A stretch of 6,379 nucleotides of DNA from Chloroflexota bacterium. Its GTDB lineage: Bacteria > Chloroflexota > Anaerolineae > Promineifilales > Promineifilaceae. Below, piece after piece: positions 5,591 through 6,379 of this stretch (its first letter is position 1; every line of letters begins with the position of its first letter). The position numbers were made by a program, and so were the translations under genes. The notes beneath the pieces were generated by a model that had not been told where the DNA came from, made no database searches, and saw only the letters and a list, made by a program, of their open reading frames with translations. The stretch covers positions 1 through 6,379 of the forward strand of contig QQUD01000395.1 in NCBI GenBank assembly GCA_008501785.1. Direction: 5' to 3'.

Positions 5591-6147
5591 GCGATAAAGA
5601 AAAGACTCCACCCCCAAGCACCTTGGCAGCCTTGCTCAAGGAAAAACCTAAACGCGGTCGTCCTCCCCATGCTGTCAGCCGCCAAAACGTATATGTAGCC
5701 CTTACTCAAAATCAAAAAGCTCAAATAAAGGAACTTGCCACCAAATTGCCAAAAGGCATTGTGCGTGCAGACGTTCCTGATTTAGCCATTACAATACTGT
5801 CGGCACGCATGGAAGCATTGCGACGTGCTGTATCAGGCCGCGATAGAGAAATCCCCGAAGGTATCACTGATCTAGAATCTTTGTACCTTCTTTGGGACAT
5901 CCCCATACCAAATGATAAAGATGTACCGCGAAAATGGACATCAGTGCGGCTCTCTCCACAGCCTGCAATTGAGTTGGGTCGTGTACAAGGAATGCTGTAT
6001 GCTGTTTTTAGCGCCACTCGCAGTGAGGCATTTAGTCTAGGGTTAGACTTATTAGATGAGTTCATTAAAGGTGTTTTGCCCCAATTAGAAATTGAAGCCT
6101 GTGATTTGGCCGCTTTTCGTCAAATCATCATCGGCAATTATTTGTGA
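5587..6147 (+). CDS. AT-hook protein with two ribbon-helix-helix-like repeats
   Basis: A 186-residue putative DNA-binding protein, no exact family recognised. Residues 21-27 are PKRGRPP, a classical AT-hook (GRP core) that contacts the minor groove of AT-rich DNA. Two similar blocks follow, each a short beta strand, helix, turn and helix. The first is NVYVALTQNQKAQIKELA with DLAITILSARMEALR (34-79); the second is WTSVRLSPQPAIELGRV with SEAFSLGLDLLDEFI (117-160). This matches a tandem (pseudo-dimeric) ribbon-helix-helix plan. The linker has acidic and proline-rich turns. The ATG lies within the ATPase stop region (4-base overlap), with no good ribosome binding site, so translation is probably coupled and the two proteins likely act together. 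It may bind the repeats at 4592-4658 and repress its own operon, or act as the DNA-binding adaptor for the ATPase, much as RHH adaptors do in plasmid partition. The domain call is by eye and moderately sure. Confidence 0.65.
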   Translation: MSDKEKTPPPSTLAALLKEKPKRGRPPHAVSRQNVYVALTQNQKAQIKELATKLPKGIVRADVPDLAITILSARMEALRRAVSGRDREIPEGITDLESLYLLWDIPIPNDKDVPRKWTSVRLSPQPAIELGRVQGMLYAVFSATRSEAFSLGLDLLDEFIKGVLPQLEIEACDLAAFRQIIIGNYL

Positions 6148-6379
6148 GCTACTCATAAATAATTGCCCTGCACATGGCAAGGTGCTTTTACAAACACCAT
6201 TTTCTAGGATCAGACCCCCCAAATCAGAATCAAATGCCCCGTCATACAAGATGCCGAAACATTTAGCGGCGGATTCTCCTTGTACATTGCACCCGCATTT
6301 GTCAACGATGCCATCCAGAAAATCGAAATCAGGCAGGAATAACCAGCCAAACGAGGAGATATTCAAGCGAAAACAACAC
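6148..6379. other. Right-edge region, coding content unresolved
   Basis: No gene can be called with confidence here. A minus-strand frame is open from the window edge to 6085 (possible TTG start at 6366; it contains LFLPDFDFLDGIV) but would overlap the end of the upstream gene by 63 bases. A plus-strand frame is open from 6089 to the edge, with candidate starts GTG 6182, ATG 6251 and ATG 6308; it uses AGG and AGA codons that are rare elsewhere in the window. TTGCC (6163-6167) and GGCAA (6176-6180) form a weak hairpin with TTTT at 6186-6189, a poor terminator candidate for the ATPase operon. Confidence 0.3.

Noticed and set aside
4703..6147. CRISPR-associated or Tn7-like transposon core
   Set aside because: Only a TnsC-like ATPase is present; no TnsB, TniQ, Cas gene, CRISPR repeat or transposon end was found.

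Overview
This 6.4-kb window has moderate GC. It most resembles an environmental Chloroflexota-type genome. That placement is inference from gene style: a GAF-histidine kinase with an S-W-x-S-Y-x-E-R-E-R-Y segment, an ExeA-like ATPase, and a heavily repeated ACGGCCGT palindrome. No marker gene fixes the taxon. No tRNA, rRNA, CRISPR array or transposase is visible.

Left part (1-2837). A plus-strand sensor histidine kinase (122-1300) has complete H, N, G1 and G2 boxes, but its membrane region appears to continue upstream through an in-frame TAG at 23-25, so its 5' part may be broken. Convergent to it, on the minus strand, lie a small glycine-rich membrane protein (1363-1809) and a metallo-beta-lactamase-fold hydrolase (1910-2815) with a full metal-binding set.

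Middle (2838-4702). A 434-residue minus-strand protein of unknown function (2838-4142) carries two helix-turn-helix-like segments and begins with TTG. It ends 22 bases before the hydrolase gene, so the three minus-strand genes may be co-transcribed. Upstream of it is a 560-base gene-free stretch dense with signals. It holds two mini-hairpins, a TTGACA promoter, a predicted structured RNA of about 147 nt (four-way junction) ending in a strong intrinsic terminator, and a three-armed inverted repeat with a DnaA-box-like sequence in one loop. It also holds an 8-bp palindrome and two tandem promoters with a repeated operator-like sequence.

Right part (4703-6379). An ExeA/TnsC-like AAA+ ATPase (4703-5590) overlaps by 4 bases a 186-residue protein (5587-6147) with an AT-hook and two ribbon-helix-helix-like repeats. 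The second promoter predicts a leaderless mRNA starting at the ATPase ATG. The last 232 bases hold no gene that can be called with confidence.

The most notable unit is 2838-6147: a HTH-type protein, divergent from a small structured RNA and from an ATPase/DNA-binding-protein pair, around an origin-like intergenic region. It could be a replication or segregation module of a mobile replicon, or a transposition-associated module lacking its transposase. This is a hypothesis; the sequence shows the parts, not the function.
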